Shown here: positions 36,085-44,497 of the stretch, piece by piece
Layout of the letters: every line of letters starts with the position of its first letter
Position numbering within the stretch: the first letter of the stretch is position 1
Source: Acetatifactor muris
GTDB taxonomy: Bacteria; Bacillota; Clostridia; Lachnospirales; Lachnospiraceae
NCBI RefSeq assembly: GCF_024623325.1
Contig: NZ_JANJZD010000017.1
Span: 62,001 to 126,000 of the forward strand
DNA length: 64,000 nt
Direction of reading: 5' to 3'
Notes under the pieces: model-generated
What the model was told of the DNA's origin: nothing
The model's database searches: none
Seen by the model: only the letters and a program-made list of their open reading frames with translations
Program-made: the position numbers and the translations under genes

Positions 36085-36131
36085 AGAGCCAACAGACTTG
36101 TGAGAAATTACAGTTTGTTGGCTCTCTTTAT
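36085..36131 (+). terminator. Terminator before the lipoprotein/ABC operon
   Basis: 10-bp stem agagccaaca / tgttggctct with a 21-base loop, followed by cttta. It isolates the operon beginning at 36241 from upstream readthrough. Confidence 0.65.
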
Positions 36132-36240
36132 GTAAAGAACTAAGCTGTTTCTCCATAAATTTTTTTCTATTCCTTGACCACATTTTGACTTTTGGTTTTT
36201 ATAATGAAAGTCGAATCTAAAACAAGTAGGAGGATGGACG

Positions 36241-37278
36241 ATGCGAAAGCGATTCTTATCATTAGCTGTGATTTTTGTTTTGCCCTTTGCTGTGGCGGCC
36301 TGCGGAAATTATAACATTGCGGACGAGAATGCCCCGCCGCAGACTGTAGAAGAAGACCCATTCGCCGGGGCGCAGGAGGACGGAGATTTAGGGTTTCTCA
36401 GCCATGGGGAAGCCAGTCCCGCCAGAGCCGATGACCAGAGTGTTTTGCCTTATGAGTATCATGGCGGAGAATTTGTCCTGGACTATCAGTTTGTGTCAGA
36501 AGGGAAATTGGACAGCATTGGCTTCCTGCTTTTTTTGGACGGAAAGCCGCAAGCCTACAAGGTGAATGACACGGGGGCGGAATATGAGTATCTCCACTGC
36601 TTCCGGACATCAGAAAAGCACGAAGAGAATTTTTCCTTCGTGTTCACACCGGACACAGGGAAAAAAGGCGATACCCTGAATATGACGGTTGTGAGCGTCA
36701 CCAGGCCCGATTTCCGGCCTGATATGAAAGAAACCTCAAGCTATGGCTGGTATCATCAGAGTTTCGAAAGGGTGCTGAAACTGCATTTTAATGAGGATGC
36801 TCCGGAAAATGACAGCATTAATGGAGAAAGTATAACTGCTTTTCGTGATGTCAGCATTACAGAGGAAAAAGTCACTTCCTCTTTTATTGAGAATGAGCTT
36901 GTGAGAGCAGGATGGAATGGCGTTACCATGGATACCCTGGATAACAGTGTCTATTGGACGCTTGTCTATGACGGAGAGGTGGTGTATGACAATATCAACC
37001 TTACCGGGAAAGATACGCTTACCGTGCGCTACACCCTTTGCGGAACGCCAGGCGCAAGATATGGCATATCATTTTTTTTAAACCATAAGCCCATATCTTT
37101 TGATGGAGCGGTTTCCTATGATGTCACATTAAGCAAAGGAAATGTGTGGATTATTGAGGCAACCATAGAAACGCTTAAGCTGGATGGTTTCAATACTTTT
37201 TATGCGACAGCTGTTGCGGCGGACGGAAATTCAGTTACAAGTAAAACCGGTTCAATTTTATTATACAAGGAGGACTAA
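36241..37278 (+). CDS. Lipoprotein of unknown function (operon gene 1)
   Basis: 345 residues. Signal peptide MRKRFLSLAVIFVLPF ending in lipobox VAAC, so an outer-surface lipoprotein. After an acidic linker (to ~60) come two beta-rich regions: ~65-190 (EYHGGEFVLDYQFVSEG, FLLFLDGKPQAYKV) and ~220-345 (DGEVVYDNINLTGKDTLTVRY, FFLNHKPISFDG). The phrases about a replaced or extended ligand surface resemble immunoglobulin-like modules, but no named family was recognised. Start follows aggaggatgg, with TATAAT-like sequence near 36202. The next gene begins two bases after the stop; this opens a five-gene operon. Confidence 0.75.
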   Translation: MRKRFLSLAVIFVLPFAVAACGNYNIADENAPPQTVEEDPFAGAQEDGDLGFLSHGEASPARADDQSVLPYEYHGGEFVLDYQFVSEGKLDSIGFLLFLDGKPQAYKVNDTGAEYEYLHCFRTSEKHEENFSFVFTPDTGKKGDTLNMTVVSVTRPDFRPDMKETSSYGWYHQSFERVLKLHFNEDAPENDSINGESITAFRDVSITEEKVTSSFIENELVRAGWNGVTMDTLDNSVYWTLVYDGEVVYDNINLTGKDTLTVRYTLCGTPGARYGISFFLNHKPISFDGAVSYDVTLSKGNVWIIEATIETLKLDGFNTFYATAVAADGNSVTSKTGSILLYKED

Positions 37279-37280
37279 AA

Positions 37281-38546
37281 ATGAAAACAAAATGGATGTG
37301 TATGATACTTATGCTTGCTTTGGCTCTTAATCTGTCGGCCTGCGGGAATAGACAGGAGAATGGGAACAGCTCTGAAAATGGAGCCATAAACATGGAAACG
37401 CAATCCCTGGAAGATGCTTCATCGGAAAATACCGGAAATGAAAGCAGCGAAATGAACGTGATCGATCTGCAGGATAACGGTACAGATAAAAAGATTATGG
37501 AAGTTGGTACAGTTAAGAATTCAACTTTTTCCGGAAAAGTCAAAGGCTGTTATTATGCCGATGGCAGCCGGATTATCGTTGCGGCGGATCAGCTTTATCT
37601 TTACGATACGGGGAAAGGCGAAACAATCGCAAGCGCGGATATTTCTATGGAAGATTTATGCGTACAGACCTTTACAGACGGCTACTTTGTTGTGGGCCAG
37701 GGAAAGGCTGGCGGCGGAGGCAGTAACGGTTCATTTGCTGCATCAGAAAGCGGCGGTATCAATGGATACATACTGAATAAGGACTTTGCTGTTCAGGATA
37801 CCATTTCCTTTAGCGGATTATTAAGTGATGATTTTATTCCGCAGATCACAGGAATCGCTGTTTCACAGGACGGAAAACAGGTTGCTTTCGGCGGACTTTC
37901 GGGACTTTACCTTTATGATGTTTCTTCCCGGAAGGTTCGTACCATTCTGAACTATTCCGAAGAAGGCACGGCAGATAATATGCAGATTGTAACTATGGAC
38001 AGCCTTACCTTTACGGGGAACAACACTTTAGTCTATGTAGGCATGGCTACAGATGCCTCCATTGGCGGGGATGGGGTCAGTGTTTATGGTACAGTATCCA
38101 CAGACAGCGCAGATCTCACCATTACCAAAAAGGGGGATTATAAAGTAGATACGGAAGAAGTGCAAAAGGGCGGAAACCTGCTTATTATGCCCCAGAGCTT
38201 TGACGAAAATAATGGAACCCTGCTGATGTTTGATACCATAGCCAATACAGAAAATACGATGTCGTTCTCAAGCCCCAGTGAGGGAAAAGACGGTGTTTAC
38301 TGCTCCGGGCAGGGAAAATATGTGGCTACTGCTGTTTTGGAGGGAAGCAGTGTTACGATCAACATTTATGATACGGCATCGGGAAAAAATATCCATACGG
38401 AAACCGTTCAGGACAGCAACAGCGCCTATTTCATGCGTATCCCTCAGATATTGATTTTGGATGAGTCCGGCACCTGCATCGTTGTGCTTGGACGGGGTAT
38501 TGACGAGGTAAGCACCCTGATAACAACCTTTGGCTTTGCGGGGTAA
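37281..38546 (+). CDS. Beta-propeller-like lipoprotein (operon gene 2)
   Basis: 421 residues. Lipoprotein signal with lipobox LSAC, then a Ser/Glu/Asn-rich spacer to about residue 65. The rest has WD/YVTN-like blades: SGKVKGCYYADGSRIIVAAD followed by LYLYDTGKG, then GIAVSQDGKQVAFGG with GLYLYDVSSRKV, and TINIYDTASGK. This looks like a surface propeller that could bind a ligand or the permease. It lies two bases downstream of gene 1 and six bases before the ABC ATPase, with aaggagg as ribosome site. Confidence 0.75.
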   Translation: MKTKWMCMILMLALALNLSACGNRQENGNSSENGAINMETQSLEDASSENTGNESSEMNVIDLQDNGTDKKIMEVGTVKNSTFSGKVKGCYYADGSRIIVAADQLYLYDTGKGETIASADISMEDLCVQTFTDGYFVVGQGKAGGGGSNGSFAASESGGINGYILNKDFAVQDTISFSGLLSDDFIPQITGIAVSQDGKQVAFGGLSGLYLYDVSSRKVRTILNYSEEGTADNMQIVTMDSLTFTGNNTLVYVGMATDASIGGDGVSVYGTVSTDSADLTITKKGDYKVDTEEVQKGGNLLIMPQSFDENNGTLLMFDTIANTENTMSFSSPSEGKDGVYCSGQGKYVATAVLEGSSVTINIYDTASGKNIHTETVQDSNSAYFMRIPQILILDESGTCIVVLGRGIDEVSTLITTFGFAG

Positions 38547-38552
38547 TTCTTG

Positions 38553-39446
38553 ATGAAAATATCGTTACGAAATGTTTCAAAGCAGTACAAGGGCAGGGGT
38601 GCCCTGGGCATGTCTGCCAAAGGCATATATGCCCTGAAGGATTTTACCACGGAACTTACGGAGGGTGTCTATGGGCTTTTGGGCGCTAACGGCGCGGGAA
38701 AGACGACACTGATCAATATCTTTGTGGGTATTTTGGGAAGCGATGGCGGAACGGTTTTGATTGACGGGCAGGATGCGGGAACACTGGGTAAGGACTTTCT
38801 GTCAAAAATCGGATATATGCCGCAATATCCGATTTTCTACCGGGATTTTACTGTGATGGATTTTCTGCTGTATATGTGCGCGCTGAAAGGGATTCCTGAC
38901 GGACAGGGGAAAAAACGGGCTTTGGAGCTTCTGGATATCGTCAATCTTTCAGATGCGAAAGAGAAAAAGATTGGCGCCCTTTCCGGCGGCATGCGGCAGA
39001 GGGTTGGCATTGTCCAGGCGATGCTGGGCGATCCTGAAATTCTTATTTTGGACGAGCCGACAGCAGGGCTCGATCCCAGCGAACGTATCCGCTTCCGCAA
39101 CCTGATCTCAAAATTCGCACAGGGGCGGACAGTTTTGCTGGCCACCCATATCGTTTCCGATGTGGAGTGTATCGCAAAGGAGATTATGATCTTAAAGGAT
39201 GGCTCTTTAATAACCCAGGGAACTACCGACGCATTAGAACAGAATATCTATGGGAAAGTGTGGGAGGTGACAGTAAACGGGGAAGACGCTGCCAGACTTG
39301 GCAGCCGATATTATGTCAGCAATATGAAACAGCAGGGGGAACGCTTTTTAGTAAGAATCGTAAGCGATATGCAGCCTGCTTCAGACGCGGTAAAGGTTTC
39401 CCCTAACCTGGAAGATGTATTTCTGTATTACTTCCGCGGGCAATGA
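38553..39446 (+). CDS. ABC transporter ATP-binding protein (operon gene 3)
   Basis: 297 residues from the ATG at 38553 (TTG at 38550 is an alternative; the site ggggt is weak). Walker A GANGAGKT, Q-loop GYMPQYPIFYRDFTV, signature LSGGMRQRVG, Walker B ILILDEPTAGLDP, switch ATHIVSDVE, and a C-terminal tail ~60 residues long. The group is that of ABC-2 exporters involved in antimicrobial-peptide or bacitracin tolerance. It would power the permeases in genes 4 and 5. Its stop codon lies inside the first copy of the 17-bp direct repeat of the following element. Confidence 0.9.
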   Translation: MKISLRNVSKQYKGRGALGMSAKGIYALKDFTTELTEGVYGLLGANGAGKTTLINIFVGILGSDGGTVLIDGQDAGTLGKDFLSKIGYMPQYPIFYRDFTVMDFLLYMCALKGIPDGQGKKRALELLDIVNLSDAKEKKIGALSGGMRQRVGIVQAMLGDPEILILDEPTAGLDPSERIRFRNLISKFAQGRTVLLATHIVSDVECIAKEIMILKDGSLITQGTTDALEQNIYGKVWEVTVNGEDAARLGSRYYVSNMKQQGERFLVRIVSDMQPASDAVKVSPNLEDVFLYYFRGQ

Positions 39447-39549
39447 GCCAAGCGGACATGCCTGCATGTCCATTCTTGACAATAGAAAGTATGCTTTCTA
39501 TTGTATGGCGAATGCCGCGAGAGTCGCAAGACCTTCCGCGGGCAATGAG
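39431..39549 (+). repeat. Palindromic element bracketed by copies of the ABC gene 3' end
   Basis: The 17-bp cttccgcgggcaatgag, which includes the ABC ATPase stop codon, occurs at 39431-39447 and again at 39533-39549. Between them are the hairpin ggacatg/catgtcc (39454-39471) and copy 2 of the ACAATAGAAAG hairpin (39479-39504). The left half matches the intergenic repeat at 27548. Arrangement: a roughly 100-bp insertion with duplication of the gene end. Confidence 0.75.
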
Positions 39550-39565
39550 TTAAGGGAGAGATTAC

Positions 39566-40846
39566 ATGACACGCTTAATCAAATATGAATTTTACAAATT
39601 ATTCTGCAAGCGGTCAATACTTGTTGTGCTTCTTTGCTTCAGTGTAATGAACCTGTTCAAGATAAACAGCGAATTCCACTCGTATTCCTACCTGGCGGAC
39701 GGAAATGACAGCCGCAGCTGGAACAGCGTGTATTGGCAGCTTTATGAGGATTACAGAGGGGAGATCACGGCTGAAAAAATCAATCATCTTCTTTCCGTAT
39801 ATCAGCCGTTAGCAGACGCTACGGCTGATATGACAGCAAGCACGGCCAAAGACAATCCGGATATGATGACGGGGAATATATACAGTGACCGGAATATCCT
39901 GGAAAAATACTATGTGGAGCCTATGGAATATTTCTATCATTATCGGACTTGTGCGCTTCAAGTGGCAGAGAGGGCAAAAGAAAATGCCGCTGTTTACAAA
40001 GAACGGGGGCAGACGTATGAAGCACGTAAAAACAGTGTGATCTATCACCTTTATTCCGGACGGAGCATAAAAGCCTTTGCCTATGAGGAAATGTATAACT
40101 ATTATCTGAACTATGATTTTTCGGGCATATTGGTTTTATTTCTTTGTCTGTACGGGGTTGTCAGTACCTTTGTCTGCGAAAAGGAAACACAGATGGATAT
40201 GCTGCTGCTGACAAATCCGGGCGGCGGTAAAAAGACCACATTCGCTAAAATTGCAGCGGCTTCTTTGTTTGCGGTCAGTGTGGCCATATGGTTTTCTGTT
40301 GTGGACTATATTGGTTTTGCGTATTTCTTCGGAACAGCGGAAGGAGGAAATCTTCCGCTGTATGCTGTCAGGAATTTCAGCACGGCTGCGGTAAACTGTA
40401 AGTTATGGCAATATGCGATTCTGTCCGCGGTGATAAGGGCAGTGGGCGTATGGACGATGAGCATGGTGTTTCTGTTGATTTCCCTGTTTGGGCGCAATGC
40501 CCTTGTTCCGTTTGTCGCTGATTTCGGGGCAGCCCTGTGTTTCATTATTACAGGTGCGTCACAGAGCTGTTTCAGTAATGCTTGGCTCAAAATCATAAAC
40601 CCGTATTCGCTGCTTGCTAACCGCATGCTGTTTGGCAAGACCGAGTTCATTGATTTTGCAGGATATCCGGTACAGAGTTTCCAGGCAGCAATTATTTTTG
40701 CCATAACCGTAGGTGTGGTTTCCATAACGGCAATGATGATGCTTTCTAAAAGGAACTGTTATATTTTCTGCTGGACGGTAAAGTCGCGAAGGCGCACGAG
40801 AGGAACTTTCATGAGTGCCCTTTCGAATGAAAGTTCCTCTCATTAA
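39566..40846 (+). CDS. ABC-2 type permease (operon gene 4) with a repeat-derived C-terminal tail
   Basis: 426 residues behind gggagag. N-terminal TM (ILVVLLCFSVMNLF), a large extracellular loop of ~140 residues (~40-180), then five TMs (SGILVLFLCLYGVVSTFVC onward), with the coupling motif CEKETQMDMLLLTNPGGGKKTT. The last ~26 residues (from CWTVKSRRRTRGT) are translated out of the palindromic element beginning at 40769, so the original C-terminus has been replaced. Pairs with the ATPase upstream. Confidence 0.85.
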   Translation: MTRLIKYEFYKLFCKRSILVVLLCFSVMNLFKINSEFHSYSYLADGNDSRSWNSVYWQLYEDYRGEITAEKINHLLSVYQPLADATADMTASTAKDNPDMMTGNIYSDRNILEKYYVEPMEYFYHYRTCALQVAERAKENAAVYKERGQTYEARKNSVIYHLYSGRSIKAFAYEEMYNYYLNYDFSGILVLFLCLYGVVSTFVCEKETQMDMLLLTNPGGGKKTTFAKIAAASLFAVSVAIWFSVVDYIGFAYFFGTAEGGNLPLYAVRNFSTAAVNCKLWQYAILSAVIRAVGVWTMSMVFLLISLFGRNALVPFVADFGAALCFIITGASQSCFSNAWLKIINPYSLLANRMLFGKTEFIDFAGYPVQSFQAAIIFAITVGVVSITAMMMLSKRNCYIFCWTVKSRRRTRGTFMSALSNESSSH

Positions 40847-40897
40847 ATGTGCGCCGAAGTGACTTTACCCTTTAGTGCTGTCGCGCAGCGACTTTAA
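40769..40897 (+). repeat. 129-bp palindromic element, copy A
   Basis: Starts tgctggacggtaaag and ends with gcgcagcgacttta. Inside, nested arms: ggtaaagt.../...actttacc, aggcgcac/gtgcgcc and gagaggaactttcat / atgaaagttcctctc. It contains the end and stop codon of the permease gene. Copy B follows after 44 bases. Confidence 0.85.
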
Positions 40898-40941
40898 ATA
40901 GTCCAGCTAAGAAATGTCAAGTATTTATGAGAAAAAATATC

Positions 40942-41070
40942 TGCTGGACGGTAAAGCTGCAAAGGCGCACGAGAGGAACTTTTATGAGTGCTTTTTCGAA
41001 TAAAAGTTTCTCTCATAACCGGTGTGTCGAAGCAGCTTTACCCTTTAGTGCCGTCGCGCAGCGACTTTTA
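40942..41070 (+). repeat. 129-bp palindromic element, copy B
   Basis: Same length and order as copy A with scattered base changes. Paired changes keep the main stem: gagaggaacttttat / ataaaagtttctctc in place of ...tttcat / atgaaag.... Ends 12 bases before the start codon of the next gene, so the structure would sit right at its ribosome binding site. Confidence 0.85.
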
Positions 41071-41082
41071 TAGGAGGATAAA

Positions 41083-43092
41083 ATGTCCGGATTTATGTAT
41101 GAAGTAAAAAAGATCATGCTCTGTCAAAGGGGGCTGTTCTATATTGCCCTTGTCCTGCTCTTTGGCACGGTCTGGCTTGCCTTGTCCGACAACCCTGTAG
41201 ACATAGCGATGGAGCAGTATAAAAATGAATATGAATGGTATCTGGAAAAGGTAAACGGATACTGCACCGAGGAATCTTCCCTTTATCTGGAGCAGGAGGC
41301 GGAGAGGATTGCGGAAGCGAAGGAGAGGCAGAACAGCCTTTTGGAGAATTACTATGACGGGAAGATCAGTGAAAGTGAATACAAAAAAGAGAGCCGGGAA
41401 ATAGAGAAGGTTCTGGAGCGTCAAAATGGATTTGAGGTCATCTATCAGCAGTATCTCTATATCTGCGAAAATGCGGGAAACCGCTGTTTTCTCCAGACAA
41501 ACGGATGGATGGGGCTTCTTGGCAAGGGTACGCTTCATTTCATTCTCTTCCTTGGCATTTTGCTGATTGTTACGCCTGTTTTCTGTTCTGAGTACAGCTG
41601 CCAGATGGACACCCTGATCCTGACTGCAAGGGAGGGGCGAAAAAGCGCCCTGTATAAGCTGCTCATTATGATTGAGGTTGTCCTTTTCTTATCGTTGTGT
41701 ATCTCGCTTATTGAATACGGATTTTACAGGTTCAAATACGGGCTGCCGGATGGGGATTATCCGATTCAGAGTATCCGTTACTTTGCAGACAGCAGCAAAG
41801 GTATGTCGCTGTTGGAGGGATATGTATGGATCGGGCTGCTCCGGATATTTGGCGGTGTGTTTCTTACGATACTACTGATGTTCATTTCCGTTTTGGCCAA
41901 AAAGTATGCGGTCACCCTGCTGACTGGTGCGGTGTCCGTGATCATTCCCTATATAGGCTTATCGAAAACCGGCATTTACCGTCTGCCTCTGCCGCTGCCG
42001 TTTCTGCTTGGAACAGACTTTTTTGCAGGGGATATTGTTATGAACGATGCCCTGACGGGTGATGAGAAAATTATTTTTGCGGAGGTCGGCACGGTTACGC
42101 TATTGACCCTGCTCTCTGTATCCGTGCTTTTGTGTGCTTTGGCCGTTGTCTGGATTTTACGGCGCAATTCTAACAGTTGGCTGATGAAATCAGGGCAGAA
42201 GAAGCGTGGGGCGGCTTTCGCTGTCATGTTTGGCCTGGCATTGGCAGTGACGGGATGTTCAGGCCGTGGAAAAACGGGAAGCGTTGTCTATAATTCATCG
42301 GCAGTCTATGACTGTATGGGTTATGAAATCATACGGGATGAAGGGAATTTTGAGTATTCTCTCAGAAATACTTCCACGGGGGAAACATATCCTTTAGTAC
42401 GTTCCCCTGTGTTTGGGGTATTTTCTGATGACGAAGAAATACGTGCGTTTTATGTGTGTCCGCCATATCTGTATTACACCACATCGGTTATGGAAAGCTA
42501 TGTCAACCGGGTGGGAAACTATAACAGCAATATAACGAAAGTTTCGGTTGTGGAGCTGAATCTGGATACCTTTGAGGAAAAAACAATCTTTGAGCAGATG
42601 ACGAATTCCGGGCGTTCTCTTTTGGGCATTGACTATGAAACAGGGGATAAATGGAAGTTCCTGGATTTTCACCACGCTTTTTTCCTGGATGACGACAGCC
42701 TGTTTTTCATTGGCAATGATGGCATAACAAAAGTAAACCGGTATACCGGAAAAACTGTAAAGCCAGACATTCCTGCAAACGGAAATATTTCATTCGACGG
42801 GGAAAACATCTTTTACAAGAATGAACAGGGGGTTTTGACAAGATATGACGTTTCCGGTAATGAAACTTACACTTATGAAAATATAGTTGCATATGATTTC
42901 TGCATAGATGAGCAGTCAATCTATTATGTCTCCAGGACGGACGGAGGAGACTTGTATTCCTGCGGCAAGGACGGGAATAACAAGGAATTGGTCAGTCATA
43001 TACCTGCAATGTCTGTTACCTGTGATACAGGAAATATTTATGTGTTATCAAAAGAAAGTGGTAAGGAAATCGTTTTACCAAAAAGCCATTGA
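41083..43092 (+). CDS. ABC-2 permease fused to a lipoprotein-like propeller domain (operon gene 5)
   Basis: 669 residues behind taggagg. Residues 1-~365 are a permease similar in plan to gene 4: TM1, a long charged extracellular loop (~35-150, rich in Glu, heptad-like), the coupling motif CSEYSCQMDTLILTAREGRKSA, and further TMs. At ~370 the sequence KSGQKKRGAAFAVMFG then LALAVTGC reads exactly like a lipoprotein signal with lipobox, and residues ~400-669 are a DUF5050-like propeller (SLFFIGNDGITKVNRYTGK, QSIYYVSRTDGGDLYSCG). It appears to be a permease and a lipoprotein joined in one chain. Whether the internal cysteine is lipidated is unknown. Last gene of the operon. Confidence 0.85.
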   Translation: MSGFMYEVKKIMLCQRGLFYIALVLLFGTVWLALSDNPVDIAMEQYKNEYEWYLEKVNGYCTEESSLYLEQEAERIAEAKERQNSLLENYYDGKISESEYKKESREIEKVLERQNGFEVIYQQYLYICENAGNRCFLQTNGWMGLLGKGTLHFILFLGILLIVTPVFCSEYSCQMDTLILTAREGRKSALYKLLIMIEVVLFLSLCISLIEYGFYRFKYGLPDGDYPIQSIRYFADSSKGMSLLEGYVWIGLLRIFGGVFLTILLMFISVLAKKYAVTLLTGAVSVIIPYIGLSKTGIYRLPLPLPFLLGTDFFAGDIVMNDALTGDEKIIFAEVGTVTLLTLLSVSVLLCALAVVWILRRNSNSWLMKSGQKKRGAAFAVMFGLALAVTGCSGRGKTGSVVYNSSAVYDCMGYEIIRDEGNFEYSLRNTSTGETYPLVRSPVFGVFSDDEEIRAFYVCPPYLYYTTSVMESYVNRVGNYNSNITKVSVVELNLDTFEEKTIFEQMTNSGRSLLGIDYETGDKWKFLDFHHAFFLDDDSLFFIGNDGITKVNRYTGKTVKPDIPANGNISFDGENIFYKNEQGVLTRYDVSGNETYTYENIVAYDFCIDEQSIYYVSRTDGGDLYSCGKDGNNKELVSHIPAMSVTCDTGNIYVLSKESGKEIVLPKSH

Positions 43093-43208
43093 TTTATTCC
43101 AGATTGAGTAACAAATGCGGCAATGAACAGGAAACGATAAATATGGGGAGCAAAGCCAGTCAGCAGATGGTTTTGCTTCTGTTTCTTACGATTCGGAAAG
43201 GAGCGCAT

Positions 43209-43436
43209 ATGTATTCAGACAGACAAACAGAGTTAAGCATATTTTTAGAACAACTGCAACAATCAGCAGAGGAAAAGACAGAAGAAAGGGTTATCATTCA
43301 TGCAGTGACAAAGGCAGGCGGAGAGAAGATTTTTGAGATTGAGAGAACCCACTGTTTGCCCCAGTGGTATGTGTGGAAGCATCCGGCACAGACTATGGAA
43401 TTTCTGAACAACCGAAAACAGGCGAAAAAGCGCTGA
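43209..43436 (+). CDS. Small protein of unknown function, mobile-element type
   Basis: 75 residues from the ATG at 43209, behind aaaggagcgc. It has a charged helix (SIFLEQLQQSAEEKTEERVI), a short beta region and a C-terminal CLPQWYVWKHPAQTMEFL ending in lysines. Not recognised. Small genes like this lie in conjugative element cargo. The frame is open upstream to 43089 without a good start. Confidence 0.5.
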   Translation: MYSDRQTELSIFLEQLQQSAEEKTEERVIIHAVTKAGGEKIFEIERTHCLPQWYVWKHPAQTMEFLNNRKQAKKR

Positions 43437-43802
43437 TGTACAGGTACCGTATCCGGTAGAAAATGCAAGGCATGACTATGCAGTGGGCAATGGCAGGCTG
43501 AGAACTGCGGCGGCAATGGCTGACAAGCCTGTGTAGAGGGCAGCGTTAAAAGAGAAGCTGGCGGCATGGCATACAAGGCACAGGTATCTGGAGCAGGCAG
43601 GGCAGATACGGAGAAAGCGAAAAGGAAGGAGGAAACGCTGTAACAATCAAAAAAACAATCAAATTTCCACCATTGTCCGGGCTGCAATTAAAAAGTTCCG
43701 ATTGATTTAGCCGGGATTTCGGGGTATAATGACATTGAGGTCATATACCTTTTGGGAATGGTTTTTGCGTTTCTTACCATATACCATATGAAAAGGAGGT
43801 TT
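43437..43802 (+). other. Degenerate stretch without a convincing gene
   Basis: Holds only short frames, one beginning MAYKAQVSGAGRADTEK at 43566, and a stop-rich background. It looks like decayed mobile-element sequence, but no family could be named. Confidence 0.4.
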
Positions 43803-43809
43803 ATGGCTG

Positions 43810-43875
43810 ATGGATACGGAAATAAAAAATGCGGTCAGTGCAACAGACCAGGACGCACAATATGATGAACAGTAA
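43810..43875 (+). pseudogene. N-terminal scrap of an Rpn/PD-(D/E)XK transposase-like gene
   Basis: aaggagg is followed by a 21-codon frame MDTEIKNAVSATDQDAQYDE and then a stop. This is the characteristic opening of the Rpn-type recombination-promoting nuclease/transposase family in Lachnospiraceae; the other ~280 residues are absent. The hairpin at 43897 follows directly. Confidence 0.5.
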
Positions 43876-43896
43876 AGCAGTGGATTTGTTTTTATT

Positions 43897-43921
43897 AGAG
43901 AAAACAATTCTCTGCTTTTTC
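43897..43921 (+). terminator. Rho-independent terminator
   Basis: Stem agagaa / ttctct with a five-base loop, followed by gctttttc. Confidence 0.55.
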
Positions 43922-43988
43922 TGTTTTCGGGAAGAAAGACAGTCATAACAGATTGTCTTTTTTTCATGCAAAGAAAGGAAAATCAAAT

Positions 43989-44216
43989 ATGGCAGATGCA
44001 AAAACAGAAAAACAGAAAGTAAAGGAGATTACTGACAAGTTGGAGGAAGGCTTAAAGGAACTTTTTGAAAGCGAGAAATATAAAAGCTATCTCTCCACCA
44101 TCTGGATCAGAAAATATCGGGAAAGAAGCGCTCTGAAGACCGCTGAATCAGAGTTCTTACCTGTGAATGCGGCAGGACTTTCCATAAATATAAATATTGC
44201 GGGATATGATATCTGA
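43989..44216 (+). pseudogene. N-terminal remnant of an ArdC-like antirestriction protein
   Basis: 75 residues behind aaagga. Residues 1-~37 (KEITDKLEEGLKELFESEKY then KSYLST) match the N-terminal ArdC/DUF1738 domain that binds single-stranded DNA in conjugative elements. The rest (WIRKYRERSALKTAESEF onward) is unrelated to that domain. The zincin protease part is missing. Either a deletion joined two genes or the frame is read-through. Evidence that a conjugative element once lay here. Confidence 0.5.
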
Positions 44217-44254
44217 TGTTATGATAAATAATAAGCAGAAAGGCAGGTGGAAGT

Positions 44255-44497
44255 ATGCCTATGATCGGTTATTATGACGGAACGGCAGTTCAGGTAAAAG
44301 AGCCATTACAAATGAATCAAAAGGTAATTGTGATTCCGATAGAAAACGATACAGATTTAGGAGAGTCAGCTGCAGGAGGGCTTTATAAGTATGCGAATCC
44401 TTCTTTAATTGAACAGGAAAAGGATGCGTGGAGAAAGGCGGCGATCAAAAAACATGCAAGAAATCATTCGAGGAAAAACTGTTATGTAACATTGTAG
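44255..44497 (+). CDS. Antitoxin-like protein of a PIN-domain module, altered C-terminus
   Basis: 80 residues. It begins MPMIGYYDGTAVQVKEPLQM and has a mid-section VIVIPIEND, resembling short antitoxins encoded before PIN toxins (VapB-like). The region AAGGLYKYANPSLIEQEKDA is the toxin-binding type tail. The usual end should be near KKHARNH; read-through continues into the start of the toxin gene. The partner toxin is deleted (next entry), so it is probably an orphan. Confidence 0.5.
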   Translation: MPMIGYYDGTAVQVKEPLQMNQKVIVIPIENDTDLGESAAGGLYKYANPSLIEQEKDAWRKAAIKKHARNHSRKNCYVTL

